Positions 1 through 7,622 of a stretch of DNA of 64,000 nucleotides are shown one piece after another. The stretch is taken from assembly GCA_963818855.1 (NCBI GenBank), contig CAWFUH010000017.1, positions 124,001-188,000 of the forward strand. Reading direction: 5' to 3'. The stretch is from Bog-159 sp963818855 (GTDB lineage Bacteria > Acidobacteriota > Terriglobia > Bryobacterales > Bryobacteraceae). Position numbers and translations under genes: made by a program. The notes beneath the pieces are model-generated. The model made no database searches. It had not been told where the DNA came from and saw only the letters and a list, made by a program, of their open reading frames with translations. The number at the start of each line of letters is the position of its first letter. Position 1 is the stretch's first letter.

Positions 1-197
1 CTGCGAATTGGGCAAGGCGAAGCTGTGGACGGTAATGCAGATCCACGCTGGGCCGGTTTTTCCCGGGCCGTTCGTCCTCCCCAGTTGCCCAGGCACGGCC
101 CTGTCAATCAGAGGCCCGTTTCGCAAAGGACCCTTTTTGAGATTTCATAGGTCTTACCTTGAGGCTCTGCCCGGACGTTTGCGGGCAGGGAGGAGCG

Positions 198-686
198 TCA
201 TATTTTGCGGCGTTTTGGGCGAGTTGGTGGCAAACCGCCCTTACCAAAAATCCGCTGCTCAAAAAACGGCAATGTACGTTCACTGAAGCCCAACAACGTT
301 GGAATGCCTATAAGTATGAGCATTGTGAGAGTCTCACACGCGCTCGGATTGGCAGTTGTACAAGGGGCTGTTGTGCAGGCGCTGACTGATTTGCCGAAGC
401 TCTTGTCCTCGATAGATAGAGGAATCCACGCAAGCAATGCACAGCCTATGACAGTACCGATTAGGCCTGTAGCAATCCGGGCCAATACTCCTCCAGCGTA
501 AGAATCTGGTTTGCGGGAAAGACGATCTTCAAGGGTTGGCATTTTCGAAATAACGCTAGCGCAGCTTCCTGCTGCACCGGCAGCTAGGATGCCAAAAATG
601 AGAAGGGGCGTAAAGAAGGAGGCATAGTGCACCGCAAAAACAGCGCCAATCAGCGAAACGATAACTACAACAAAGAGTATCCACAT
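198..686 (-). CDS. hypothetical multi-pass membrane protein (probably the C-terminal part of a frameshifted gene)
   Basis: 162 residues with four hydrophobic segments: near residues 2-20, 25-42, 68-88 and 117-135. The motif AGGVLARIATGLIGTVIGC precedes the third. The C-terminus is basic (PTRPKRRKI), which suggests a cytoplasmic tail. I do not recognise a named family. The reading frame stays open upstream of this ATG through an acidic stretch (residues like DRDAWADDLDDHEE). That stretch continues, after a one-base frame change near 760-765, the soluble ORF at 758-976. I infer one original gene, a soluble N-terminal region followed by this membrane domain, now split by a frameshift. Confidence 0.55.
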   Translation of the reverse strand: MWILFVVVIVSLIGAVFAVHYASFFTPLLIFGILAAGAAGSCASVISKMPTLEDRLSRKPDSYAGGVLARIATGLIGTVIGCALLAWIPLSIEDKSFGKSVSACTTAPCTTANPSACETLTMLILIGIPTLLGFSERTLPFFEQRIFGKGGLPPTRPKRRKI

Positions 687-757
687 CGTCCGATGTGTTT
701 TTTCCTCATGATCGTCAAGGTCATCCGCCCAAGCATCCCGGTCTTCAAAAAGTGCAT

Positions 758-976
758 TTAGAGCGCGCCCCGCGCTCCTTGAATGTGTATTTTTGGGTCA
801 GGTGCGTTTTTTAGGTTCTGAGAAGCTTCCTGCCAAAGCTTACGCACTGTTTCCGTCGAAGATTCTGGAATGCCCCAACCATCGATTTGATCAAGGACTA
901 AATCTCCTTCGATTTTAATTTCGGCGCAAAAATAGGCGGCGAAGAGTCCCTGTAGTTCTGCATCATCCGTCCTCGT
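758..976 (-). pseudogene. soluble N-terminal remnant of the adjacent membrane-protein gene
   Basis: The open frame encodes an acidic stretch (DDAELQGLFAAYFCAEIKIEG ... KLWQEASQNLKN) and ends in QGARGAL-stop at 758-760. In the +1 frame the peptide runs straight on into the membrane ORF at 198-686, so the stop looks like a frameshift. Upstream the frame enters a tRNA-His 5' half and then tRNA-Phe, giving the 'VAEWLRR' peptide typical of translated tRNA. No normal start codon or ribosome site is visible between the tRNA fragment and the protein. The real 5' end therefore appears lost to a recombination junction near 976-980. Function unknown. Confidence 0.45.
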
Positions 977-978
977 AG

Positions 979-1020
979 ACAGATCCACAATCTGCCGCCT
1001 AAGCCACTCGGCCACGGCCA
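979..1020 (-). pseudogene. 5' half of a tRNA-His(GTG)
   Basis: The reverse strand shows a tRNA D arm (GCC/GGC stem, loop with AGTGGCTTA). It is followed by an anticodon arm with stem GCAGA/TCTGT and loop TTGTGGA, giving anticodon GTG at 986-988 with the usual T33. No T arm or 3' acceptor strand follows; the sequence runs into the coding remnant at 976. It lies 4-5 bases downstream of tRNA-Phe, so it was probably the last member of the tRNA array before truncation. Confidence 0.6.
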
Positions 1021-1024
1021 GACT

Positions 1025-1100
1025 TGGTGCCAGGGGCACGAGTCGAACGTGCTTGTCCGGCTTTTCAGACCGGTGCCTTGACCGCAACGGCCTCCCTGGC
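1025..1100 (-). tRNA. tRNA-Phe(GAA)
   Basis: Cloverleaf read by eye on the reverse strand: acceptor GCCAGGG/CCCTGGC perfect, D stem GCC/GGC, anticodon stem CCGGT/GCCGG with loop CTGAAAA (anticodon GAA, T33 present), four-base variable loop, T arm GCACG-TTCGACT-CGTGC, encoded ACCA end. Base 8 is A instead of the nearly universal T, which would disturb the T8-A14 tertiary pair. Last complete member of the array. Confidence 0.8.
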
Positions 1101-1106
1101 GAGATT

Positions 1107-1180
1107 TGGTGGAAGAGGAGGGAATTGAACCCTCATTTGCTGGTTGCAGGCCAACGGTCCTCCCGTTGAACGACTCCCCC
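1107..1180 (-). tRNA. tRNA-Ala(TGC), with C33
   Basis: Acceptor GGGGGAG/CTCTTCC (two G-T wobbles), D stem GTTC/GGAC, anticodon stem GTTGG/CCAGC, loop CCTGCAA, T arm GAGGG-TTCAATT-CCCTC, encoded ACCA end. With a seven-base loop the anticodon is TGC (Ala) and position 33 is C instead of T. A Cys(GCA) reading would restore T33 but needs a shifted, unpaired stem, so Ala is preferred. Six bases separate it from tRNA-Phe. Confidence 0.7.
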
Positions 1181-1185
1181 AAACT

Positions 1186-1260
1186 TGGTTGCGGGCTGGC
1201 GAGTTGAACGCCACTCGCATGGCTCATGAGGCCAGCATGACACCGGCTCACTTGCCCGCA
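1186..1260 (-). tRNA. tRNA-Met(CAT)
   Basis: Acceptor TGCGGGC/GCCCGCA perfect, D stem GTGA/TCAT, anticodon loop CTCATGA (anticodon CAT, T33), T arm TGGCG-TTCAACT-CGCCA, encoded ACCA end. Position 27-43 is a C/T mismatch and base 8 is A. The first pair is T1-A72, so the C1xA72 mismatch of bacterial initiator tRNA is absent. This is more likely an elongator, or an Ile tRNA with modified CAT; the sequence cannot decide. Confidence 0.72.
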
Positions 1261-1270
1261 GCAGTGATTC

Positions 1271-1344
1271 TGGACGCAATGGAGCGAATCGAACGCTCAT
1301 CGGTTGCTTACCGTGAAACTGCTCTTCCGTTGAGCTACATCGCC
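1271..1344 (-). tRNA. tRNA-Thr(GGT)-like, with C33
   Basis: D arm GCTC-AACGGAA-GAGC and T arm GAGCG-TTCGATT-CGCTC are perfect and T8 is present. The acceptor GGCGATG/CATTGCG has a G1/G72 mismatch. The anticodon stem GTTTC/GCAAC has one T/C mismatch, and loop ACGGTAA gives GGT with C at position 33. TCCA end encoded. Its 5' end directly abuts the 3' end of the next tRNA with no spacer. Confidence 0.6.
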
Positions 1345-1414
1345 TACGAGTGCGGAGAATCGAACTCCATTGACCGGACTGGCGATCCGATGCCAACCAA
1401 TACGCCACACCCGC
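1345..1414 (-). tRNA. tRNA-Gly(GCC)-like, with C33 and no encoded CCA
   Basis: Acceptor GCGGGTG/CACTCGT ends in a G-T pair. The anticodon stem TCGGA/TCCGG has loop TCGCCAG (GCC, C33), and the T arm is TGGAG-TTCGATT-CTCCG. The D stem is weak, with two good pairs only. The next bases are GGC, already belonging to the following tRNA, so CCA must be added after transcription. It is the most degenerate member of the array. Confidence 0.5.
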
Positions 1415-1422
1415 AGAAACTT

Positions 1423-1496
1423 TGGAGCGGACGGAGATAATCGAAATCTCTTCTCTGGGTTGGAGGCCCAGGGCACACCCTATATACCACGCCCGC
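1423..1496 (-). tRNA. tRNA-Gly(TCC), with C33
   Basis: Well-formed cloverleaf: acceptor GCGGGCG/CGTCCGC, D stem GTAT/GTGC, perfect anticodon stem CTGGG/CCCAG, T arm GAGAT-TTCGATT-ATCTC, discriminator T and encoded CCA. The loop CCTCCAA unambiguously puts TCC at 34-36 and C at 33. It is promoter-proximal in the array. Confidence 0.72.
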
Positions 1497-1525
1497 TCGT
1501 TGGCACTTCCGTGATGTTATTCAAT

Positions 1526-1531
1526 TGTCAA
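1526..1531 (-). promoter_or_regulatory. possible -35 box upstream of the tRNA array
   Basis: A TTGACA hexamer on the minus strand, in the context CTTTGACAATTGAATAA, lies 30 bases before the first tRNA. No convincing -10 box sits 16-18 bases further on, so this is tentative. Confidence 0.25.
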
Positions 1532-1620
1532 AGACCAGCATTGAGGCGCACTTCTACTGCATCGCTTCCGAGCGGAAACGAGTTAGACAAAATGGCTCAA
1601 ACTAACCGATCAAAACAAAA

Positions 1621-1653
1621 AAGCGGGCGGCCCTTTTTGGTGGCCGCCCGCTT
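1621..1653. terminator. strong GC-rich hairpin terminator
   Basis: A perfect 12-bp inverted repeat (AAGCGGGCGGCC / GGCCGCCCGCTT) encloses a nine-base loop. Read on the minus strand it is followed by a run of T residues interrupted by G; the plus side has only TTT. It most likely ends a minus-strand transcript coming from above 1660 and insulates the tRNA array. I see no gene between 1654 and 1942. Confidence 0.7.
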
Positions 1654-1942
1654 TCTGAAATCGGAATGTTATTCCAAGACGGTCAGGTCACCTCGCGCGC
1701 ATCATGATTGACGCACCTCTGCGTACCTTTGAGCTCGGTCGCGAATTGGAATCTATGTGTCACGCACCTAAATCGTAAAATACTTTCCTGATAAGTTCAA
1801 GTACTTTAATCTACCCTTCACATCACAGCTCAATCGAGGCGGCGCACTTGAACGGCGGGAAGAGCGGACGCGCGCCCCTACCTTCGGCCCAACCGTCGCG
1901 CTAGCCTGCCGGCCACCGCGAATCCGGCTGGCCGCAACCGTC

Positions 1943-2290
1943 TCAACTGCCGAGGAACAGGGCCGGTCCGGGCTGGTAAGCGGACGGTATCGTGCCAACT
2001 ACTTGCAGCAGAGAAGTGGAAACGATTTGCAAACTCTGCTGGGTGGCGCCATAGAGGTAACCACCATCTGGACTGACCGACAGGTTGACGAGAGCGATAC
2101 CCGGGACCGTGTTGGTAAGTGCGAGGGTCTTCGCATTGAACGTGTAAAGGGTATTGTTGTTCGAGAAGTAGATTGTGATGCCGTCGGGCGAAAGCGCGGG
2201 ATTCGAGTAAACGCCCGAGGTATTCACGCCCGGTATCTGCACGTGCCTGACGATCTGACCGACAGGCAAGACCGGGTTTGAGGCGGCCAG
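1943..2290 (-). pseudogene. C-terminal fragment of a YVTN-type beta-propeller protein
   Basis: The frame shows propeller blades: an NPALSPDGITIYFSNNN strand pattern, then a SVSPDGGYLYGATQQ pattern, ending ...GPALFLGS-stop. These 'SPDG' blade signatures belong to the YVTN/lactonase-like propeller families, usually secreted. The upstream part of the open frame has no blade pattern and reads into DNA next to the IS1380-type element, so the N-terminal blades are missing. A second propeller remnant lies beyond the element on the opposite strand. Confidence 0.55.
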
Positions 2291-2299
2291 CGTCTGGGC

Positions 2300-3680
2300 A
2301 GCCCAAAACCACGGAACAGCCTCTTGTCCGGGCGATCCATCGCACACCCTTCCGTCCCCCTCGGTTTTCTCGCCAAGATTTTGATCTGCCAGCCGCCAGG
2401 CTCTACCCTGCCGGTACCGGCAGCGCGTCAATCCGCCGCACCATGCTTCCTAACAGCCGCCGCGTCAGATGGCTCTCGGCCAGCATCAGCCAGTAGCACC
2501 GGGCGCGCTTCACCAATCCCCGCCCGTTTTCACCAGCCTTTGCTGCAAACTCGTTAGCGCCCAGTTCTCGATCTTCTTCGGCAGCACCAGCCTCCGCCAG
2601 AGATTCCCCAGGTTGTAGGCGATCAGGCTGAGCCATAGCCGCACCTCATTGGAGCGGAACCGGTGGCAACTCAGCCGCGTCATCTTTACCGCCTGCTTGC
2701 CTTCCTTGATCCACTGTTCCGCCGTTCCGCGCTTGTTGTAGAACCGCACCACCGCCCGGTTGTCCGTCTCCAGGTTGGTCACGATGAATCCCAAGCGCGG
2801 GAACAGTTCCCCGAAGTGGAACTCCACCTTCGCCACCACCCGCCGCGCCGTCTCCCAACTCGCGGCTTGATATAGAAATCCCTTGTACCAGACCACCGGC
2901 TTATGGCTTGGGCGTCCCACTGGCCGCGTCAACAACTCGGCGATATCCCGCTCCAGGCTGTCGTTTTCTGGGATGCGGATAGCGTACTTCACACCCCGAA
3001 CCTCCAGCGCCTGGTAGACCTCCAACCTTAGCGAAGGCCGCGTCGGCGCGAAAGACCACTTCTTTGCCGAGCTTCTGTTGCCGCTCGATCTCCGGCAGCA
3101 GCAGTTCTTCCCAGTCGTCGGCACTGTGCACGTTGCCGGGCCGCAGTTTCGCCGCCAGGCAGTCGCCTTCCCGATTGAACAGCAACAGCGCGTGATAGCA
3201 AGTGGACTCGAAGTGCCCGTTAGGCGCTCTGCTCCTGCTGGCCGTACACCGGAATCTCGGTCGAGTCCATGTCCAGCACGACCCGCTGCGAGGAATCGAG
3301 AGATTCTGCCTTGCCGATGAGTTCGCGGTTGATGCGGGCCAAGCTCTGGAAGTTCTCCTCCTCGGCGAGCATCTCGGTCTCAAAAGTCTGCAAGCGGAAA
3401 GTCAGCGCCGCACTGGCGCAACAGGTCCGCCAGCGGAAGCTGCGTGTTCTTCCCGTGCCGCGAGTCGGTCAGGTGCTGGGCGATGAGATCACCGATGCCC
3501 AGACGTTCGTCCAACTCGCGCACCAGAATCAGGCCACCGTCGGAGGTGACCCGCGATCCCAGGAAATCCACCTTCAACGAGGCGTTGAAGGAGAGCCGAA
3601 ATGGCCCGTTTTGTCTCTTCACCCATCAGGTGTCGTCCTCCGGAGCGTCTTCATCGCGTTCAAACCCCTATGAACATTGA
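2300..3680 (-). mobile_element. degenerate IS1380-family insertion sequence (ends approximate)
   Basis: The core is a decayed transposase (see 2510-3622) flanked on both sides by truncated beta-propeller coding sequence. I could not find convincing terminal inverted repeats or a target duplication, so both ends are estimated from where the propeller reading stops. Confidence 0.5.
2510..3622 (-). pseudogene. IS1380-family transposase, frameshifted and internally deleted
   Basis: Three frames together give an IS1380-type DDE transposase. The N-terminus (MKRQNGPFRLSFNASLKVDF, LGSRVTSDGGLILVRELDE) runs to LLRQ. A central part in another frame contains RVVLDMDSTEIPVYGQQEQSA, followed by NGHFESTCYHALLLFNREGD and LRPGNVHSADDWEELLLPEI. 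The C-terminal part contains RFYNKRGTAEQWIKEGKQAV and SNEVRLWLSLIAYNLGNLWR. A block of about 40 residues normally found after LLRQ is missing, and at least two further frame changes occur (near 3220 and near 3030). It cannot make active enzyme. Confidence 0.85.
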
Positions 3681-3715
3681 TGCCGACGAACATCCGAAGA
3701 TTCGTACGTGGTATT

Positions 3716-4425
3716 CAAAATGGAAATGTGGGTTTTTACCTGACTGGCTACGGGTACACTGATGAGGTGGCCGCGGTCACCGCATCGAATCTGAAGCTGG
3801 CTGGCACTGTTCCCCTTTCCGACTCGTGGATGCCGCAGTTTCTCCCGATAGTTCTACGTTCTATGTTGCGTATGGCCTGAATCCCAATGTCGCCTTGAGC
3901 TATGTCGACGCGGATACGCTCGAGGTGAAGCAAACTGTGGCTTTTGACAGCGTGAGCGTTGATTTCGGTCTCGCAATCTCGGCGGACGGATCCCAGTTCT
4001 ACGTGCCCGGCCAGGCAAATTTTCAGGGGACGGACATCTTCAGACTGAATGTCGCCACCGAAGCCCTGATGGCCGTGCCGGCAGTGGTCAATGGGAACGT
4101 CGCGGTTTCGCCTGGCGGGACCGTATACATTGGCGCCGGGTCGGAAGTGGTGGTCTTCGACCCTGCTTCACAAAAGGTGGCGGAGACTGGGGCACCGCCA
4201 TCGCAAAATATCGCTGCGAATGCTGCCACCGGTTCGCTTACCGGCGCGGCCTATGATTCGACAAACCATCTCTTGCTGGCGGCGGATGCCGCGAAAAACA
4301 TCGAGGTGCTGGACGCCAGCACTTTGCAACCCGCAGGGCAGATCTTCATTCCGAATCTAGCCTACTCGCTTTTGACCGCTGGCGTGGTTCCGGATTTACC
4401 ACCAGTTCGACACCAGGGCCTGTAA
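3716..4425 (+). pseudogene. beta-propeller protein fragment with a frameshift
   Basis: One frame reads NGNVGFYLTGYGYTDEVAAV and on to TVPLSDS. From 3826 the next frame continues with VSPDSSTFYVAYGLNPN and further blades (AISADGSQFYVPG, AVSPGGTVYIGAG), ending at 4425. The join is a single-base shift around 3820-3830. It is a YVTN-like propeller lacking its N-terminus, which the IS1380-type element has replaced. It runs opposite to the fragment at 1943-2290 and has a different C-terminus, so two paralogous genes or an inversion are both possible. Confidence 0.6.
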
Positions 4426-4639
4426 TATTAAGGTTTGTTAATGTATGCGGGGAGCGGCTCGTCTGGGTGTACCATCGCTGGGATGCCGGAAGCCACAATG
4501 GAAATTTCGGTTTAGGAATTCATCCGTAGAACGTGGTTAATCAGTAACCAGCGGTCAGCGCGCCAGGCAGAAGGCGTCCGGGCCGCCAAGCGCTCAGAAA
4601 TAGAAACGACAGAGCGCAAACACTCAAGAGGAGACGATT

Positions 4640-5479
4640 ATGAATACGAATTTCAAAACCGATGGGGTAAACGCCGGTCGTGTAATTTCGGGAATCTGTG
4701 CGTTCGGCCTCCTGTTAGCGTCCGCGCCGTTAGGCTTGGCGCAGTGCTTTCAGGCGCCCACCGGCACGATGGTGGCCTGGTTTCCATTCGACACCGAGGA
4801 CGTCGGTTTGTACTTCAATCCGGCCACCGGGAACAAGGGGACATCGGGCTCGTCGGTGCCGACAAATGTGCCCGGCAAGGTGGGCGTTGCCCTGAGTTTT
4901 AACGGGGTGGACAACTACGTGGACTCCGCGAACACGATTGTCACCAATTTTGGATCGGCCGTGGCCTGCGTCGACGGCGATGTTTCGAACTGCACGGGGA
5001 ACTTCTCGATCGAGCTCTGGATAAACATTCCGGCGCATCCGGGCGTACCGATGCCGATTGTGGATAAGAGGGGTACGGGCGGATTCGGTTACGAGATGTA
5101 TATCTCCGGTAATCGGATCGGGCTACAGTTGGCCGACGGCACGGGATCGCTAGGCTACGACAACTACGATTCACCGGCCTTGCCGCTGACTACGGGTGTA
5201 TGGCATCATGTGGCGGCGACGGTGAAGAGGACGTCGGCGATCCGCTGGTACTTTGACGGAGCGTCGCACGGGAGCACAGTCCCGGCACATACCGGCCCGC
5301 TAGAGAATGACGGCATCATGCGGATTGGGGCCAACGGCCCGGGGAATCCGGGAGGAAGTACCCCGTTCCAAGGCCTGATGGATGAACTATCGATCTACAA
5401 TCGCGTTCTGACGGCGGCTGAGATCCAGGGGATCTATCAGGCGGGGTCGAGCGGCAAGTGTCGGCTGCCCGGATTCTAG
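4640..5479 (+). CDS. secreted LamG / concanavalin-like domain protein
   Basis: 279 residues. The N-terminus has a signal peptide ending in a LGLAQ-like cleavage site around residue 35. One jelly-roll LamG-type domain fills the rest: VAWFPFDTED, then ALSFNGVDNYVD, FSIELWIN, GVWHHVAATV, WYFDGASHG, and the closing FQGLMDELSIYNRVLTAAEI. This is the standard order for laminin-G-like domains of secreted bacterial proteins, which often bind carbohydrate. AGGAGA lies at a good distance before the ATG. No catalytic domain is attached, so a binding or adhesion role is inferred. Monocistronic. Confidence 0.85.
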   Translation: MNTNFKTDGVNAGRVISGICAFGLLLASAPLGLAQCFQAPTGTMVAWFPFDTEDVGLYFNPATGNKGTSGSSVPTNVPGKVGVALSFNGVDNYVDSANTIVTNFGSAVACVDGDVSNCTGNFSIELWINIPAHPGVPMPIVDKRGTGGFGYEMYISGNRIGLQLADGTGSLGYDNYDSPALPLTTGVWHHVAATVKRTSAIRWYFDGASHGSTVPAHTGPLENDGIMRIGANGPGNPGGSTPFQGLMDELSIYNRVLTAAEIQGIYQAGSSGKCRLPGF

Positions 5480-5562
5480 AGGCTGCGGGCCGGTGAGTGT
5501 TTCGTCGGCCCGTGGGTGGCTCCGCGTCCTGTTTTCTTTTGCTGATTTCGAATAATGTCGTT

Positions 5563-5997
5563 ATGTTCTTTCGCCGGCCGCGCGCCACGGAGATCACTTT
5601 CCAGGAAAGGCTCGACAACCTGAAGCGGGCGGGATTCAGCGTCACGCCACGGCCGGATGGCGCGGTGCTGGTGAGCAAGGGCGAGTGCGCGGTGGCGTTG
5701 CGCGAGAGCGGCGGCCACGTGCAGCGCGCGGAATTGGCAGGCGTATGGATTGGCGGCGAAATCGGCTCGCTGGTGGATGGCGGTTACCAGAAATTCTTCC
5801 GCACGCCTTCCGGGAAGAGCAAGCCGGCACTGGCGCCGGAGTTGAACGCCTTGCACGATTTCGAGGAGGACCTGAAAGAGGGGCTGGGATTGGAGAGCCG
5901 GTATAACGAGTCGCTGGGCACGGTGTCGACTTATTACCTTTACGATCGGGCGAAGGATAGGGACCGGGGCGTGGCGAAGCGGGTTTGGGAAGAGTAG
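5563..5997 (+). CDS. conserved hypothetical protein (144 aa)
   Basis: I chose the ATG at 5563 (MFFRRPRATEITFQERLDNL) over an upstream in-frame start because the upstream residues are cysteine-rich and look non-coding. The protein is soluble and charged. Its N-terminal helix (ERLDNLKRAGFSV) is followed by short strands (AVLVSKGECAVAL, AGVWIGGEIGSLVDGGYQKF) and an acidic C-terminal helix region ending in YYLYDRAKDRDRGVAKRVWEE. It carries no signal peptide. I do not recognise a named domain. It may be expressed from its own promoter downstream of the LamG gene. Confidence 0.6.
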   Translation: MFFRRPRATEITFQERLDNLKRAGFSVTPRPDGAVLVSKGECAVALRESGGHVQRAELAGVWIGGEIGSLVDGGYQKFFRTPSGKSKPALAPELNALHDFEEDLKEGLGLESRYNESLGTVSTYYLYDRAKDRDRGVAKRVWEE

Positions 5998-6063
5998 GCG
6001 CGGCGCCTGCCATACGCGTGCGTATGGGCCCCGGTTACGGGCGTAGAGATTGAACCCGGGCAG

Positions 6064-6237
6064 TCAGAAATTCTCGATCATCCACACGTTGCTATCGTGG
6101 GCCTCAACGGTATACGCCAAGTGCTTGCCGTCGGGAGATACCGCCAAGCCCAGCAGGTTCGGCCAGTGCAGTTCGCCTGATAACGAGTCCACCTTCCCGG
6201 AACCCGTGATATGCAGCAGGTTAAAGGCGCGTATGAT
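6064..6237 (-). pseudogene. C-terminal fragment of a TolB/WD40-like propeller protein
   Basis: The reverse strand encodes a propeller end: LHITGSGKVDSLSGELHWPN, then a SPDGKHLAYTVEAHDSNVWM signature and ENF-stop. This is the usual last blade of the acidobacterial kinase-propeller or TolB-like proteins, as in the kinase at 47685-50216. No start or upstream blades exist, so it is a truncated remnant next to other decayed genes. Confidence 0.6.
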
Positions 6238-6330
6238 GGTCCCTCAAAGCGGAGCACGGAACCGGGCGGAACATCGCGCTGTTTCTCGAAAAGGAGTTGG
6301 GCCCCAAGGCGACCGCGCTCATGTGGCGCA

Positions 6331-7060
6331 TCAAGAAACTGCTTGATCCGCGCTTAGCGTCTCGACGCCCATGGCTAACGAATTCTCCGAATCGGCGAGC
6401 GCGCGCATACGACGATCGGGCAGAGCCCAAATGGGATCGAGGACCAACTCCGGCTTGTCCAGATAGCGTCGAACCGCCGCGCCATCCACGGGATCGGTGA
6501 ACAGGGGAGAGATGCTAAACCAGAAGAGGCCAGTGCGCTTGGCCCGGACCAGAGACGGGGGGATGGCTGACGAGATCCATCAGCCGCATTCCTCGCGCTT
6601 CGTCAGTCGTCTCGACGAGTATGGCCCGGACGGGATGGATACCGAACGCCTCCTTGTGCCGCTGCGGTTTCTTGATGAAGTGGTGGTAGCCGCGAAACTT
6701 CTTGGGCATGTCGGTGATCACCATGGTGCCGCGGTCGGCCTCGTAGAAAAAGTGGGCGAGTTGCTGGGCCTCAGGGCGACGCGCAAAGCGCAGCGTGAAG
6801 ATGGCATCCGACTCGACGGGGAGCTGCTCCGTCTCCACAACCTCCTGCCAAAAGAGCTGGCCGCTCTGTTTTGGGGATCTGACCTTGGGCACATCCACCT
6901 TGTGGCCGGCGATCTGGCCACCCTGACACCAAGCTTCAAGAGCGACATCGCCGCCAGATTTCTTGCACGCCATTTGACCATGAAGTACATCCGGGAGATC
7001 ATCAAGCCGTGGTTCAAGAAGCCAGTTGCATATGCTGGCCACGAATCGCCGCGCCAGCAT
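6331..7060 (-). pseudogene. replication-relaxation family protein, frameshifted
   Basis: One frame contains LPVESDAIFTLRFARRPEAQ, then LAHFFYEADRGTMVI and PKKFRGYHHFIKKPQRHKEA, ending at a premature stop near 6515. A neighbouring frame continues with TGLFWFSISPLFTDPVDGAA and VRRYLDKPELVLDPIWALPD to the stop at 6331. The pattern (DAFFTLR ... FFEADRGTM ... RGYxHF) is that of the replication-relaxation family found on plasmids and integrated elements. One frame change near the GPS/GPG codons separates the halves. With the tRNA array and IS remnant it marks the 1-7 kb stretch as decayed accessory DNA. Confidence 0.55.
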
Positions 7061-7202
7061 AGTCCTTTTCGCGGTTAAATGGTTTCGCCGTCTGGCGAGA
7101 CCGTCATGTCAAGGCCGGCGTTTTAGCGCCCAGGTTCGAATGCGCGATCACACCAAGGGTGATGGGATCAACCTCTTGGATGTGCGTGTTGCGACTCGAA
7201 TC

Positions 7203-7598
7203 TTAGAGGATACTTGTTTTGAGGTTCGCCGCGATAGAGACAGGCGCTCGCGGCAGCCAAAGATTAAGCGCCTGTTGCGCTGTTATTTTTCCTGTACTCA
7301 GGTTTACAAGAGAGAGGAGATAGGCGTTCGAAGAGATGGCCAGGGACGCGGCGCTGTCGCTCGCGTTCATGATTGTAAAGCTGGAGTTGTTAATTGTGCT
7401 GCTGCTGATTGCCGTAATCAGCGAACGTCCGCCGCGCCGCCGTTTGGGATCACCGTGCGTATCGCACCCGGAGCCTGGAAGGCTAAAAATGCCATCAGGA
7501 TTTCGCCGAAAATGATTCGCATAAACCCTCGCCCGAGATAATAGCACCAGCCTGTCGAGATGAAAATTTCCGGTTTTATTTGGCAATGGTGCTTCCAA
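7203..7598 (-). other. doubtful ORF, possible small exported-protein remnant
   Basis: The 131-residue frame includes a plausible low-charge segment (SLITAISSSTINNSSFTIMN onwards). A neighbouring frame upstream supplies a signal-like start, MRIIFGEILMAFLAFQAPGA. Together they could be a frameshifted small exported protein. There is no ribosome site or recognisable family. The rest of 7061-7622 shows nothing I can support. Confidence 0.2.
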
Positions 7599-7622
7599 AG
7601 CACTCTTAATTCTTACGCCGAG

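Noticed and set aside
1107..1180. Reading this tRNA as Cys(GCA)
   Set aside because: GCA would keep T33 but requires moving the anticodon stem to a register that does not pair; the five-pair stem fixes the loop as CCTGCAA and the anticodon as TGC.
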